Source: Pseudescherichia sp031979925
GTDB lineage: Bacteria > Pseudomonadota > Gammaproteobacteria > Enterobacterales > Enterobacteriaceae
DNA length: 64,000 nt
Assembly (NCBI RefSeq): GCF_031979925.1
Contig: NZ_DALZFB010000006.1
Span: 124,001 to 188,000, forward strand
Direction: 5' to 3'
Every line of letters starts with the position of its first letter. Positions within the stretch are counted from its first letter, which is position 1. The translations under genes and the position numbers were made by a program. The notes beneath the pieces were generated by a model, which did no database searches, was not told where the DNA came from, and was given only the letters and a program-made list of their open reading frames with translations. This document shows, in pieces, positions 9,185 to 18,715 of the stretch.

Positions 9185-9394
9185 ATTGCACCGCTTTTGT
9201 TAACCAGAAGCACCGATATCGCCCGAGCAAAACAGCGTAAACGCGTCGGGAAATAGCAGTGGCCGGGCATTGTGCCTTATCCATTCGTCGAATGAAACGC
9301 TGTGTTTTACCTCAACGGCGTAACGCTCGTCAATCTCTGTTTAGAAATTGAGCAACACCAGCTCATCCAACGCCAGATTTACCCTTACCAGACC

Positions 9395-11560
9395 TTAACT
9401 TACCCGATCGGCGTCCCTGTGCGGCCAGAACGTGATGCCGTGCTGCGCCATGTGTAACAAAACTTCACAGGGCGTAAACCGCTCTCCGTACTGGGCGGCT
9501 AAACGTTGCAGGGTCGCAACGACGTTATCCGCCCCGAGTCGATCCATATAGCGGAACGGCCCGCCCAAAAACGGCGGAAAACCGATCCCGAAGACTGCGC
9601 CGATATCGCCATCGCGCACGCTTCTGATGACCTTTTCATCTATACAGCGTGCAGCTTCATTAAGCATCATCATCACGCAGCGTTCAGCCACCTGGGCTTC
9701 GGTTAAACGCCCACTGTCTGCTGCACCGACCAGCGAATAGATCGCCGGATCCACCTGTTTCTTGCTTGTACGCCCTTTTGTCTCATAAAGATAGAAACCG
9801 CGGCCATTTTTTCTGCCTTTGCGATCGTCGTTCAAAATTGCTGTTACGACGTTTGCTGGCGGCGAAAAACGATCCCCGTACGCCGCTTCGAGTACAGGTA
9901 TAATTTTAGTGCCGGTATCGATTCCTACCTCATCCAAAAGTTGGATCGGGCCAACCGGGAAACCAAACTTCACCAACGCGTTATCAATGTGTTCTACGCG
10001 CTCGCCCTCGGTCAGCATGCGCATCGCTTCGTTGATATAGGGGGCAAGAATACGGTTAACATAGAACCCGGCTCTGTCCGCCACCACGATGGGCGTTTTC
10101 CCCTGCTTTTTCGCCAGCATGACCGTCGTGGCAATGGTTTGCTCATCCGTGCCAGCGTGGGGAATGATCTCGACCAGCGGCATCTTTTCTACCGGACTAA
10201 AGAAGTGCAGGCCAATAACCTTCTCCGGGCGCGCCGCACCGGCAGCAATATCACCAATCGGCAGTGAGGAGGTGTTGGACGCGAAAATGGTATGCGGTGC
10301 ACAGTGCGCTTCGACCTCGGACACCATCTGCTGCTTCAGGCCTAAATCTTCAAATACCGCCTCAATGACCACATCCCGCCGGGAGAAGCCGCGATAATCC
10401 GTAGCGCCTGAAATCATCGCCATCTGGCTGTCGCGTTCGCTGGATCTGATATGGCGGCGACGGACTTTTTTATCAAGCTCCTGCCAGCTGTATTTCAGCG
10501 CATGGTTGATGCCCGTCGGGTTGATATCCTTGATGCGCACCGGCAGCCCGGCTTTGCTGGCGGTCACGTACGCGATGCCACCCCCCATCAGGCCGCCCCC
10601 CAGTACGCCCACCGATTGCAGCGGACCGGGATCGACGCTGCTGCCGGGATCTTTTTTGATCTCGGTGGTAGCAAAAAAGATCTGCCGTAGCGCCTGAGAC
10701 TGAGGCGTCATGGCCAGCTCGCCAAAGGCCCGGGCCTCAGCCGTATAGCCGCTGCCTTTACCCTGTGCCAGCCCGATATGAATAACATCCAGAATACGTG
10801 ACGCCGCCGGATAGTTACCGTGGGTCTTCTGCTGGGTCTTCTTGCCTACAAAATGGAACAGCATCGCCCGCCCAAGGGGGCCTGCGAGAATGCGCTCTTT
10901 CACCAGCAGACGACGACTGGCGGGACGGCCTTTCAGCGCGAGGGCTACCGCCGCCTCCAGCAAAATAGAGTGAGGCACCACGTCATCCACCAGCCCCACT
11001 TTCCGCGCCTGGCGCGCCCGCAGCTGCTTACCGGTGAGGATCATCTCTAGCGCCGTGCTGACGCCAACTAAACGCGGCAGGCGCTGGGTTCCCCCCGAAC
11101 CCGGGAGCAGTCCCAGCTGAACTTCGGGCAGGCCCAATACCGTTTTCGCATCATCGGTACAGATGCGCCCATGGCAGGCCAGAGCCAGTTCCAGACCGCC
11201 ACCGAGGCAGGGTCCGTGGATGGCGGCAATCACCGGAATGGTGAGCGCGTGAATATCCGACATGATTTTTCGTCCCTGATACGCCAGCGCTTCCGCCTGC
11301 TGGGCAGTGGTACAGCCGTCAATCATGTTGATATCGGCCCCGGCAATAAAGTTGTCCGGCTTGGCGGAGATAAACACCACGCCGCGCAGATCCTTGTTAT
11401 CACGGATCGCTTTAACGATGGCACGAACCTGGCTGCCAAACTCTGCCTTAAGGGTATTCATCTTCTCGCCAGGCACGTCGATAGTGACCACGGCGACATT
11501 GTCCGGCCGCACGTTCAGGGTAAATGCGGAGGGAGTTGCCATTTCAGTTTCCATATCCAT
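9395..11560 (-). CDS. fadJ: Fatty acid oxidation complex subunit alpha FadJ
   Basis: Multifunctional enzyme of the anaerobic beta-oxidation complex: enoyl-CoA hydratase/isomerase (about residues 1-190) followed by 3-hydroxyacyl-CoA dehydrogenase, with the NAD-binding GVLGGGLMGGGIAY near residue 320. It has 721 residues against 714 in E. coli. The ATG at 11560 overlaps the fadI stop (TAATG) with GGAGG upstream; an in-frame ATG six bases later is also possible. It forms a two-gene operon with fadI and works as an alpha/beta complex with it. The C-terminal tail differs most from E. coli. Confidence 0.96.
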   Translation of the reverse strand: MDMETEMATPSAFTLNVRPDNVAVVTIDVPGEKMNTLKAEFGSQVRAIVKAIRDNKDLRGVVFISAKPDNFIAGADINMIDGCTTAQQAEALAYQGRKIMSDIHALTIPVIAAIHGPCLGGGLELALACHGRICTDDAKTVLGLPEVQLGLLPGSGGTQRLPRLVGVSTALEMILTGKQLRARQARKVGLVDDVVPHSILLEAAVALALKGRPASRRLLVKERILAGPLGRAMLFHFVGKKTQQKTHGNYPAASRILDVIHIGLAQGKGSGYTAEARAFGELAMTPQSQALRQIFFATTEIKKDPGSSVDPGPLQSVGVLGGGLMGGGIAYVTASKAGLPVRIKDINPTGINHALKYSWQELDKKVRRRHIRSSERDSQMAMISGATDYRGFSRRDVVIEAVFEDLGLKQQMVSEVEAHCAPHTIFASNTSSLPIGDIAAGAARPEKVIGLHFFSPVEKMPLVEIIPHAGTDEQTIATTVMLAKKQGKTPIVVADRAGFYVNRILAPYINEAMRMLTEGERVEHIDNALVKFGFPVGPIQLLDEVGIDTGTKIIPVLEAAYGDRFSPPANVVTAILNDDRKGRKNGRGFYLYETKGRTSKKQVDPAIYSLVGAADSGRLTEAQVAERCVMMMLNEAARCIDEKVIRSVRDGDIGAVFGIGFPPFLGGPFRYMDRLGADNVVATLQRLAAQYGERFTPCEVLLHMAQHGITFWPHRDADRVS

Positions 11561-12870
11561 TATTCGGCCTCCAGAACCATGGCCGCCCCCAGCCCACCGG
11601 CGGCGCAGGCGGTGACCAACCCAAAGCCGCCTCCACGACGGCGCAGCTCGTGCAGCGTCTGGGTGATCATCCGCGCCCCGGTGGCGGCAAAGGGGTGCCC
11701 GTAGGCGATCGAGCCGCCCAGCACGTTAAACCGGCTCTCATCCACTTCACCAATAGCGCGATCGCGTCCCAGCACCTCGCGGGCAAAGCGGTCGCTGGCC
11801 ATCAGCTTCAGGTTAGCCAGCGTCTGGGCGGCAAAAGCTTCGTGCATATCAAACAGGGTAAGATCGCCAAGCGTTAACCCGGCCCGCTCCAGCGCCAGCG
11901 GCGTTGACCACGCCGGGCCGAGCAGCATGTCCTGCTTCACATCGATAGCGGTAAAAGCATAGCTGCGCAGATAGCCGAGCGGCGTCAGCCCCAGCTCACG
12001 AGCACGGGATTCGGTCATCAGGATCACCGCTGCCGCACCATCGGTGAGCGGCGTGCTGTTGGCCGCGGTTACCGTGCCGTGCTGGCGATCGAAGGCCGGA
12101 CGCAGCTTCGCATAGTCGGCAAGCGACGCGTTGGCACGCACCGTATTGTCCTGAATAAACGGCTCGCGATAAGGGGGGGCATAGGCGGTCATCACTTCAT
12201 CCGCCAGCCGGTTGTCTGCCCACGCCTGGGCCGCACGCTGGTGGGAGCGGTGGGCGAATACATCCTGCTCCTCGCGGCTAATGCCATAGGTTTTCGCCAT
12301 CTGCTCGGCGGTATCACCCATGCGCAGACCGGTCGAATACTCGGCAACCGCAGGCGGCACCGGAAGCAGATCGCGCAGGCGCAGGCGGGAGAGAAGCTTG
12401 AGTTTTTGTCCGCCGGAACGCGCTTTGCTGAGATCGACCAGGGTGCGTGCCAGGGTTTTACTGACGCCAATCGGCAGAACGGATGAGGAGTCGGCTCCCC
12501 CAGCAATACCAGCGCGGATGGTGCCCGCTAGCAGGCTCTCGGCAACGTTCGCCACCGCCTGAAAGCTGGTGGCGCAGGCGCGGCTCACGCTATAGGCATC
12601 GGTATGCACGTTCATCCCGGTTCCCAGCACAATTTCGCGGGCAATGTTGGGCGCTTCCGGCATCTGAACAACCTGACCAAAAACCACCTGCTCCACGATC
12701 TCTGGCGCAATTTCGCTGCGCGCCAGCAATTCACCCACGGCCATCTTGCCCAGTTCGATGGCGGTGACGCCATGAAACGCGGTGGCCTGGCGGGCAAACG
12801 GGGTGCGTAACCCGCTAACAATGGCTATACGATCGCCCTGACGGGTGACAAGCGGTAATGCCTGACTCAT
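11560..12870 (-). CDS. fadI: Acetyl-CoA acyltransferase FadI
   Basis: Thiolase subunit of the FadIJ complex; it cleaves 3-ketoacyl-CoA to acetyl-CoA and a shortened acyl-CoA. It has 436 residues, as in E. coli. The nucleophilic Cys99 is in SRACATSF, and the second active-site Cys is in VTACAAGGLG near the C-terminus. First gene of fadIJ, with a FadR-like operator 29 bp upstream of the start. Confidence 0.97.
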   Translation of the reverse strand: MSQALPLVTRQGDRIAIVSGLRTPFARQATAFHGVTAIELGKMAVGELLARSEIAPEIVEQVVFGQVVQMPEAPNIAREIVLGTGMNVHTDAYSVSRACATSFQAVANVAESLLAGTIRAGIAGGADSSSVLPIGVSKTLARTLVDLSKARSGGQKLKLLSRLRLRDLLPVPPAVAEYSTGLRMGDTAEQMAKTYGISREEQDVFAHRSHQRAAQAWADNRLADEVMTAYAPPYREPFIQDNTVRANASLADYAKLRPAFDRQHGTVTAANSTPLTDGAAAVILMTESRARELGLTPLGYLRSYAFTAIDVKQDMLLGPAWSTPLALERAGLTLGDLTLFDMHEAFAAQTLANLKLMASDRFAREVLGRDRAIGEVDESRFNVLGGSIAYGHPFAATGARMITQTLHELRRRGGGFGLVTACAAGGLGAAMVLEAE

Positions 12871-12898
12871 AACACTCCCCTGTTGACATAATGCGCAA

Positions 12899-12915
12899 AG
12901 TGGTCTGACCTGATA
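12899..12915 (-). promoter_or_regulatory. FadR-like operator upstream of fadIJ
   Basis: The sequence AGTGGTCTGACCTGATA contains the TGGTCNGACC core of the FadR operator 29 bp upstream of fadI. FadR represses fadIJ in E. coli when long-chain acyl-CoA is absent. The rest of the fadI-yfcZ gap holds a GC-rich palindrome at 12999-13016, possibly a weak yfcZ terminator. Confidence 0.7.
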
Positions 12916-13028
12916 ATAGTCTTAACCATTTTTTTACATTTAGCCAAGCGGAAGCGCGAAAAAATGCGAGCTAAAACACAGAGAAAAGCGCAGATAACGC
13001 CCCCGGTGCCGGGAGCGTAACAGGAAGG

Positions 13029-13313
13029 TTAACGCAGGCCCAGCTGGAAGATCAGCGTTTCGGCTTCGCAGGCAAACACGAAGTCGATATCGAGCTGCAC
13101 GCCGCCGTCAACCTCGGTGAAGGTTGACTTGATGTCGCACGGCTCAGACTCAACGCTGCGCGCTTTTTCCGTCAGCGCCGCGAGAGTTTCTTCGGCCTGG
13201 GCACGATCGGCAAACACACGGCTGTAAGAGGCCGTGCAGTCGCTGTTGTCCATGATGGTGCCAACGTCCATACAGCAGCAAACGGGGGTTTCATCAGCAC
13301 TGCATTTACTCAT
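13029..13313 (-). CDS. yfcZ: YfcZ/YiiS family protein
   Basis: Conserved small enterobacterial protein of 94 residues, matching E. coli YfcZ from MSKCSADETPVCCCMDVG onward. The N-terminal cysteine cluster (Cys4, Cys12-14) suggests metal or redox chemistry, but no function is established. The frame opens at 13337; I chose ATG 13313 because it gives the family N-terminus and follows an AGAGGA ribosome binding site. It is divergent from fadL. Confidence 0.92.
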   Translation of the reverse strand: MSKCSADETPVCCCMDVGTIMDNSDCTASYSRVFADRAQAEETLAALTEKARSVESEPCDIKSTFTEVDGGVQLDIDFVFACEAETLIFQLGLR

Positions 13314-13417
13314 CTTGAATTCCTCTCTCATTCGCACGTAGCGTGCCCGATAAATAGTGAGGGTATTTTACGCGCTGGCGGTTGCGGTCTCCAGCGGTTA
13401 GGGCTCCAAAAATGGAT

Positions 13418-13605
13418 AAGTGACCGATATCACACTTAAAAATGATCTGGCGCAATAATCACCCTTTCCTCTCATTGAAGGCCGTTGCGTTTTTGCCAGC
13501 CAGATCGCGTTTCCGTGATCACATTTGAAAATACTTATCAACATACTTGCAACATTCATGCTGGTCAGACCTATACTCTCGCCACTGGTCTGATTTGTAA
13601 GTCGT
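13418..13605 (+). promoter_or_regulatory. fadL control region: CRP-like site and FadR-like operators
   Basis: The 370-bp gap between yfcZ and fadL holds no gene. AAGTGACCGATATCACACTT at 13418-13437 is a CRP-like palindrome (GTGA-N6-TCAC). CTGGTCAGACCTATA at 13561-13575 and ACTGGTCTGATTTGT at 13584-13598 are FadR-like operators about 100 bp before the start codon, fitting the known FadR repression and cAMP-CRP activation of fadL. The assignments are by motif only. Confidence 0.6.
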
Positions 13606-13683
13606 AACTCAGACCCTACACTCCGCGCTCCTGTTACGGCATGTAACATTTATTGTATAAAAATAAATTATGAGGTTATGGTC

Positions 13684-15045
13684 ATGAGCCAGAAAACCCT
13701 GTTTACCAAGTCTGCACTCGCAGTTGCAGTGGCAATTGTCTCAACACAAGCCTGGTCAGCAGGCTTCCAACTTAATGAGTTCTCCTCCTCTGGTCTTGGC
13801 CGTGCCTACTCTGGTGAAGGTGCTATCGCTGACGACGCGGGTAACGTCAGCCGTAACCCGGCGCTTATCACGATGTTCGACCGCCCTACCTTCTCCGGCG
13901 GCGCGATTTTTGTCGATCCGGACGTGAATGTCTCCGGTGTTTCTCCGTCCGGTCGTAGCCTGGATGCGGATAACATTGCGCCGACAGCGTGGGTGCCTAA
14001 CCTCCATTTCGTCGCGCCAATCAACGATCAGTTTGGCTGGGGGGCGTCCCTGACCTCTAACTACGGTCTCTCTACCGAGTTTAACGATAGCTATGCCGCA
14101 GGTTCGATGGGCGGTAAAACCGAGCTGGAGACTATCAACCTTAACCTCAGCGGCGCGTATCGCCTGAATAACCACTGGAGCTTCGGCGTTGGCTTTGACG
14201 CGGTGTATGCCAAAGCGAAGCTGGAGCGCTACGCGGGCGACCTCGGCCAGCTGACCGCAGGCCAGTTGAGCCAGACTCCGGGCTTTACCTCTGCAACCCC
14301 ACAGGGTGCAGCCCTGCGCTCTATTGCAGGCTATGCCAACAGCCTGAGCAGCGATACGCAGATTGCCTACCTTAAGGGTGATGAGTGGGGCTTTGGCTGG
14401 AACGCCGGTATCCTCTACGAGCTGGATAAAGACAACCGTTACGGCCTGACCTACCGCTCCGAAATCAAAATTGACTTTGACGGCGACTACCGCAGCAGCC
14501 TGAACCCAGCATTTAACAGCTTCCTGACGACGCGCGGCCTGCCCTACGGCACTGGCGGCAGCACTATCGACGGCTCGCTCAACCTGAACCTGCCAGAGAT
14601 GTGGGAGATTTCAGGGTACAACCGCGTTGCACCGAAGTGGGCGGTACACTACAGCCTGGCCTACACCAGCTGGAGCCAGTTCCAGGAGCTGAAGGCGAAA
14701 AACAGTGACGCAGGCACCCTGTTCTATAAAGAGGAGGGCTTCCGCGACTCTTACCGCCTGGCGTTGGGTACTACCTACTATATGGACGATAACTGGACCT
14801 TCCGCAGCGGTATCGCCTACGATGACAGCCCGATCCCGGCTGACAAACGCTCCATCTCCATTCCGGACCAGGATCGCCTCTGGCTGAGCGCGGGTACGAC
14901 CTATGCCTTTAACCAGGATGCCTCCGTCGACGTCGGCGTCTCCTATATGCACGGTCAAAAGGTGAAGTTCACCGAAGGCCCATATAACTTCGAGTCTGAA
15001 GGCAAAGCCTGGCTCTACGGCGCGAACTTCAACTATGCATTTTAA
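13684..15045 (+). CDS. fadL: Long-chain fatty acid outer membrane transporter FadL
   Basis: Outer-membrane 14-stranded beta-barrel that takes up long-chain fatty acids and is a receptor for some phages. It has 453 residues, with a signal peptide ending AWS and mature start AGFQLNEFSSSGLGRAYSGE; the plug-domain NPA (RNPALIT) and the terminal NYAF are present. ATG 13684 (MSQKTLFTKS) is 8 nt after GAGG and matches E. coli; another ATG at 13678 adds two residues. The segment near residues 190-225 and extracellular loops vary from E. coli, as is usual for surface loops. Confidence 0.97.
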   Translation: MSQKTLFTKSALAVAVAIVSTQAWSAGFQLNEFSSSGLGRAYSGEGAIADDAGNVSRNPALITMFDRPTFSGGAIFVDPDVNVSGVSPSGRSLDADNIAPTAWVPNLHFVAPINDQFGWGASLTSNYGLSTEFNDSYAAGSMGGKTELETINLNLSGAYRLNNHWSFGVGFDAVYAKAKLERYAGDLGQLTAGQLSQTPGFTSATPQGAALRSIAGYANSLSSDTQIAYLKGDEWGFGWNAGILYELDKDNRYGLTYRSEIKIDFDGDYRSSLNPAFNSFLTTRGLPYGTGGSTIDGSLNLNLPEMWEISGYNRVAPKWAVHYSLAYTSWSQFQELKAKNSDAGTLFYKEEGFRDSYRLALGTTYYMDDNWTFRSGIAYDDSPIPADKRSISIPDQDRLWLSAGTTYAFNQDASVDVGVSYMHGQKVKFTEGPYNFESEGKAWLYGANFNYAF

Positions 15046-15076
15046 AAACCAGGCTTTCTAAGTCCGCAACGCGCAT

Positions 15077-15106
15077 AAAAAAGGTGAACTTTGGTTCACC
15101 TTTTTT
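15077..15106 (+). terminator. Rho-independent terminator after fadL
   Basis: AAAAAAGGTGAAC, loop TTTG, GTTCACCTTTTTT: a 13-bp stem ending in a T-run, between the convergent fadL and mlaA genes. Its A/T symmetry lets it act on both strands. Confidence 0.92.
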
Positions 15107-15122
15107 ATTGCCTTGTGCCGGG

Positions 15123-15881
15123 TTACTCAGCGTCAATATCTTTTAAATCGCCCTGGATCGCCTGCGCATTCGGGTTCTCCTCCGGCTTCAGCTGTCCGCC
15201 GTTAGCAATAAAGTCATGCTGCTGGAAGTAAGCCTCGCGTACCAGAATATAGGGGTCAGAGGACTGACGCAGCAGGCCATCGGAGTCCAGCAGCTGCGCA
15301 CGTGACTCAACGCCCTCGACTGCCCATTTGCCAACCGACAGCGGCCATGTCAGCCAGGAGAGCACCGGATAGAGCGTATCTGCTGCATCGCCAGCGTCTT
15401 CACGCAGCGTAAAGCTGCCATAGAACGGCAGCTGCACATAGGGACCGTAGCCGACGCCATAGTGGCCCAGCGTGCTGCCGAAACGGCGCGGCACGGTGCG
15501 CTGCAGGTCTTTGTTCGCCATACCAGCAACATCGATAAAGCCGCCCATGCCCAGAATGGTGTTCAGGAAGAAGCGGGTGAAGTGCTTCATCCCTTGATAG
15601 GGATCGCCCTGCAGGAAGGCGTTCACCATCACGGCAGGCTCTTCAAGGTTGCTGGTGAAGTTGCTCAGGCCGTTTCGTGCGGGCTGCGGCACGTAATCGC
15701 GCCAGGCGACCGCCACCGGACGCAGAACATAGGGATCCACCACGTTAAAGTTAAAGTTGTACATGGTGCGGTTGAATCCTTCCAGCGGATCCGAGCGTCC
15801 CTGTGGCTCCCCGGAGTCGGAGCTGGCGCAGCCGACCAGTAGCGTAGTGCCCAGCGCGAGCGCCGTCAGGCGAAGTTTCAT
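15123..15881 (-). CDS. mlaA: Phospholipid-binding lipoprotein MlaA
   Basis: Outer-membrane lipoprotein (VacJ) that works with OmpC/F porins and the MlaBCDEF system to remove misplaced phospholipids from the outer leaflet and return them to the inner membrane. It has 252 residues, a signal peptide with lipobox LVGC (Cys18), and the family segment DPLEGFNRTMYNFN. Convergent with fadL. Confidence 0.96.
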   Translation of the reverse strand: MKLRLTALALGTTLLVGCASSDSGEPQGRSDPLEGFNRTMYNFNFNVVDPYVLRPVAVAWRDYVPQPARNGLSNFTSNLEEPAVMVNAFLQGDPYQGMKHFTRFFLNTILGMGGFIDVAGMANKDLQRTVPRRFGSTLGHYGVGYGPYVQLPFYGSFTLREDAGDAADTLYPVLSWLTWPLSVGKWAVEGVESRAQLLDSDGLLRQSSDPYILVREAYFQQHDFIANGGQLKPEENPNAQAIQGDLKDIDAE

Positions 15882-16189
15882 AGATGTCTCCCTGTAAAAA
15901 TTGGCGATGACTGAATGTCACCCGTGACGGCACATACGCACAGCGCCCCGGCGTTCGCCGTAGAATACGCAAGCGATTGTATCAGCACGTTTTAAGATGT
16001 CCATGCGCACGGAATAGCACATCGGTATGATTTCAGCATAGCCTGGCTTTGGCTTTATCTTCTCCGTTTCGTCTCCCATTTTAAACGCCTCTGCCAATAA
16101 CGCCGTTGCGAGGGGTGCGCTTCCCGGCAAAATTAGCGGATACCGCTACGCTTATAGCAGTGAAGTGAGTAATGGAAAGGTGACCCATT
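15882..16189. other. Intergenic region between divergent mlaA and yfdC
   Basis: This 308-bp gap holds the two divergent promoters. I see no convincing coding frame, operator or RNA in it; the short open frames present lack ribosome binding sites and family resemblance. Confidence 0.5.
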
Positions 16190-17131
16190 GTGGATGAATT
16201 AAAAGAAGAGAAGATTAACAAAGACTCAGATGAGCTTTCGGAAGAGATTGAGGTAGAGAGTGAGGAGAACGAGCGCGGCGAAGATATAGAGGTGGATGAA
16301 GAGCAGCTCCCCTCCCGGGCAATGGCGATCCATGAGCATATTCGCCAGGACGGCGAGAAAGAGATGGAGCGCGATGCCATGGCGCTGCTCTGGTCGGCTA
16401 TCGCCGCCGGGCTGTCAATGGGCGCGTCGCTGCTGGTAAAGGGGATCTTTCATGATAAGCTGGAGGGGATTCCCGGCAGCTATGTGCTGGAGAGCTTCGG
16501 TTACACCTTCGGCTTTATTATTGTCATCATGGCCCGCCAGCAGCTGTTTACGGAGAATACCGTGACCGCCGTACTGCCGGTGATGCAAAACCCGACCTGG
16601 AAAAACGGCGGCCTGCTGCTGCGTCTGTGGAGCGTGGTGCTGCTGGGTAACCTGATCGGTACGGCGATTGCCGCCTGGGCATTTGAGTATATGCCGATCT
16701 TTGATGAAGCCACGCGGGATGCCTTTGTGGAAATAGGTTTGGAGGTGATGAAAAACACCCCTGCCGAGATGTTTGCCAATGCGATCATCTCCGGCTGGCT
16801 GGTCGCCACCATGGTCTGGATGTTCCCGGCGGCCGGTTCGGCGAAGATCGTGGTGATTATCCTGATGACCTGGGTGATTGCCCTGGCGGACACCACTCAT
16901 ATCGTGGTGGGCGCGGTAGAGATCTTTTACCTGGTCTTTAACGGCAACATCCCCTGGACGGATTTCATCTGGCCCTTCGCCCTGCCGACCCTTGCGGGTA
17001 ACATCTGCGGCGGTACCTTTATCTTCGCCCTACTCAGCCACGCGCAGATCCGCAACGATATGAGCAACAAGCGCAAGGCCGAGGCGGCAGCCGAAGCGAA
17101 AGAAGCCCGAAAAAAGATGAAAAAGGCTTAA
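16190..17131 (+). CDS. yfdC: FNT-family (formate/nitrite transporter) membrane protein YfdC
   Basis: Inner-membrane channel/transporter of the formate-nitrite transporter superfamily; the substrate of YfdC is not established. It has 313 residues, with a very acidic N-terminal cytoplasmic region (about residues 1-65, rich in Glu/Asp) followed by six hydrophobic helices and a basic, alanine-rich C-terminal tail. The start is a GTG at 16190 with AAGGTG upstream; no in-frame ATG gives a full-length protein. argW follows after 76 bp. Confidence 0.93.
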   Translation: MDELKEEKINKDSDELSEEIEVESEENERGEDIEVDEEQLPSRAMAIHEHIRQDGEKEMERDAMALLWSAIAAGLSMGASLLVKGIFHDKLEGIPGSYVLESFGYTFGFIIVIMARQQLFTENTVTAVLPVMQNPTWKNGGLLLRLWSVVLLGNLIGTAIAAWAFEYMPIFDEATRDAFVEIGLEVMKNTPAEMFANAIISGWLVATMVWMFPAAGSAKIVVIILMTWVIALADTTHIVVGAVEIFYLVFNGNIPWTDFIWPFALPTLAGNICGGTFIFALLSHAQIRNDMSNKRKAEAAAEAKEARKKMKKA

Positions 17132-17207
17132 AATGGTGACACTTTAAGCAGTTGGGCGGTGCCGAGCTTAACGCAACGGTCAAATAGCGTTATACTCGTG
17201 CCGCCTC

Positions 17208-17282
17208 GTCCCCTTAGTTAAATGGATATAACGAGCCCCTCCTAAGGGCTAGTTGCAGGTTCGATTCCTGCAGGGGACGCCA
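17208..17282 (+). tRNA. argW: tRNA-Arg (anticodon CCU)
   Basis: Complete 75-nt cloverleaf: acceptor GTCCCCT/AGGGGAC, anticodon stem AGCCC/GGGCT with loop CTCCTAA (anticodon CCT at 17241-17243), T-loop TTCGATT and encoded CCA. Nearly identical to E. coli argW, reader of the rare AGG codon. The 3' end is the prophage attachment site, and the prophage copy leaves the tRNA intact. Confidence 0.98.
17269..17278 (+). other. attL core
   Basis: TGCAGGGGAC in the 3' end of argW recurs exactly at 58088-58097. After the core the two copies diverge (GCCACATTC here, ACTTTGAAC there), marking the phage-host junction. Confidence 0.88.
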
Positions 17283-17290
17283 CATTCTCA

Positions 17291-17417
17291 TTACCTCACA
17301 TTTCCCGGCGTTACCAATCACCCCTTCCCACCTCAGTTTCTAGCGGATTTCTTGTTACCTGACATTACCCGACATGTATTGACTCCACCAAACTTTTGCG
17401 GGCATATTGCGGGCATA
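17291..17417 (+). repeat. Left-end arm-type repeats near attL
   Basis: Two perfect tandem copies of TTGCGGGCATA (17396-17406, 17407-17417) lie just upstream of int. Imperfect copies of TTACCTSACATTWCCCGR occur at 17291 and 17355. A related tandem pair lies near attR. They are probably integrase or excisionase arm-binding sites; the function is inferred from position. Confidence 0.65.
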
Positions 17418-17446
17418 TCGAAAAATACCCACGGATTTATGCCCAC

Positions 17447-18616
17447 ATGCTCACGGTAAAGCAGATCGACGCAGCAAAACCTGCCGAAAAATCATATCGC
17501 CTGGCTGATGCCGGGGGGCTGTTCCTGTTCGTCCCTCCGTCTGGCAAGAAGGTATGGCGCATGCGGTACCGGTTTGAGGGAAAAGAAAAGACGCTGGTAA
17601 TCGGCCCATATCCGCAGATCACTCTCACTGAAGCCAGGGCAAAGCAATCTGACGCGAAAATGAAGCTTCTCGCTGGAGTGGATCCGGCCGAGCAGAAGCA
17701 GGCAGTAAAGAAGAAAGAGAAAGAGGCTGTCGCGGATTCTTTCGGGGATATCTTCAGGGAATGGCATGCGCATAAATCAAAGGTTTGGTCAAAGGGATAT
17801 GCTGACGAGATGATGAGCATGTTCACAGATGACATACTTCCAGTCATTGGTCACATGAAGATGGAAGAAGTCGAGCCGATGGTACTGCTGAAGGTTATCA
17901 GGCTCTTCGAAGACAGAGGCGCAATGGAGCGCGCCGACAAGGCGAGGCGGAGATGCGGAGAAGTTTTCAGCTATGCGATTATTACTGGCAGAGCTAAATA
18001 TAACCCATCCAGAGACCTGGCTGGCGCAATGAGGGGGTATCGGAAAGAAAACTACCCATTCCTTCCCATGCACCGCATACATGAGTTTCAGCGGGCAATG
18101 AATGCTTATGGTGGGTGGATAGTAATTAAGATAGCTGCTCAGGTTCTGCATTACACCGCGATGCGAACCGTTGAACTCCGTTCGCTGGCATGGCCAGGAA
18201 TCGACTTTGAAACCAGGCTAATCAGTGTTGACCCTTCAGTGATGAAAGGCCGTAAACTTCATGTCGTTCCTATGTCAGATCAGGTTGTCGAGCTTTTCCG
18301 CTTCCTTAAACAGGTCACCGGCCAATATGAGTTATGCTTCCCCGGGCGTAATGACAGGAAGAAGCCGATCAGTGAAAACTCTGTTCTGGGCCTGATAAGA
18401 AATATTGGTTATGAAGGGCAGACCAGTGGGCATGGGTTCCGTCACCAGTTCAGTACTGTAATGAACGAGAAGCACTGGAACAGCGATGCCATTGAAATGC
18501 AACTGGCGCACGTAAGCGGAGGTACGCGCTCTGTATACAACCATGCGGCATATCTCGATACGCGGCGAGAGCTGATGCAATATTGGGCCGACTGGCTTGA
18601 TGAAAAGGTGAGCTAG
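17447..18616 (+). CDS. int: P4-type tyrosine integrase
   Basis: Site-specific recombinase that inserts and excises the prophage at argW. It has 389 residues, with an N-terminal DUF4102-like arm-binding domain (LADAGGLFLFVPPSGKKVWRMRY), a core-binding domain, and a C-terminal catalytic domain with Arg in AMRTVELR, His-x-x-Arg in HGFRH and nucleophile Tyr in YNHAAY. The frame is open to a TTG at 17396, but ATG 17447 (MLTVKQIDAAKP) is the usual family start. It lies beside attL and reads into the prophage. Confidence 0.95.
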   Translation: MLTVKQIDAAKPAEKSYRLADAGGLFLFVPPSGKKVWRMRYRFEGKEKTLVIGPYPQITLTEARAKQSDAKMKLLAGVDPAEQKQAVKKKEKEAVADSFGDIFREWHAHKSKVWSKGYADEMMSMFTDDILPVIGHMKMEEVEPMVLLKVIRLFEDRGAMERADKARRRCGEVFSYAIITGRAKYNPSRDLAGAMRGYRKENYPFLPMHRIHEFQRAMNAYGGWIVIKIAAQVLHYTAMRTVELRSLAWPGIDFETRLISVDPSVMKGRKLHVVPMSDQVVELFRFLKQVTGQYELCFPGRNDRKKPISENSVLGLIRNIGYEGQTSGHGFRHQFSTVMNEKHWNSDAIEMQLAHVSGGTRSVYNHAAYLDTRRELMQYWADWLDEKVS

Positions 18617-18715
18617 CGCAACAATGCCCTGCTGAGGTAGAGATAGATCTTAACTTAACATGTCTCGCCGTGTATTATCCGGCGATAAATATTCCATTGT
18701 ATTAAGACTTAAATC

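Noticed and set aside
15918..16130. Short open frames between mlaA and yfdC
   Set aside because: They overlap the divergent promoter region, lack ribosome sites and look unlike any family I know.
17208..17282. argW as a disrupted tRNA
   Set aside because: The full cloverleaf including CCA is intact because the phage core lies at the extreme 3' end.
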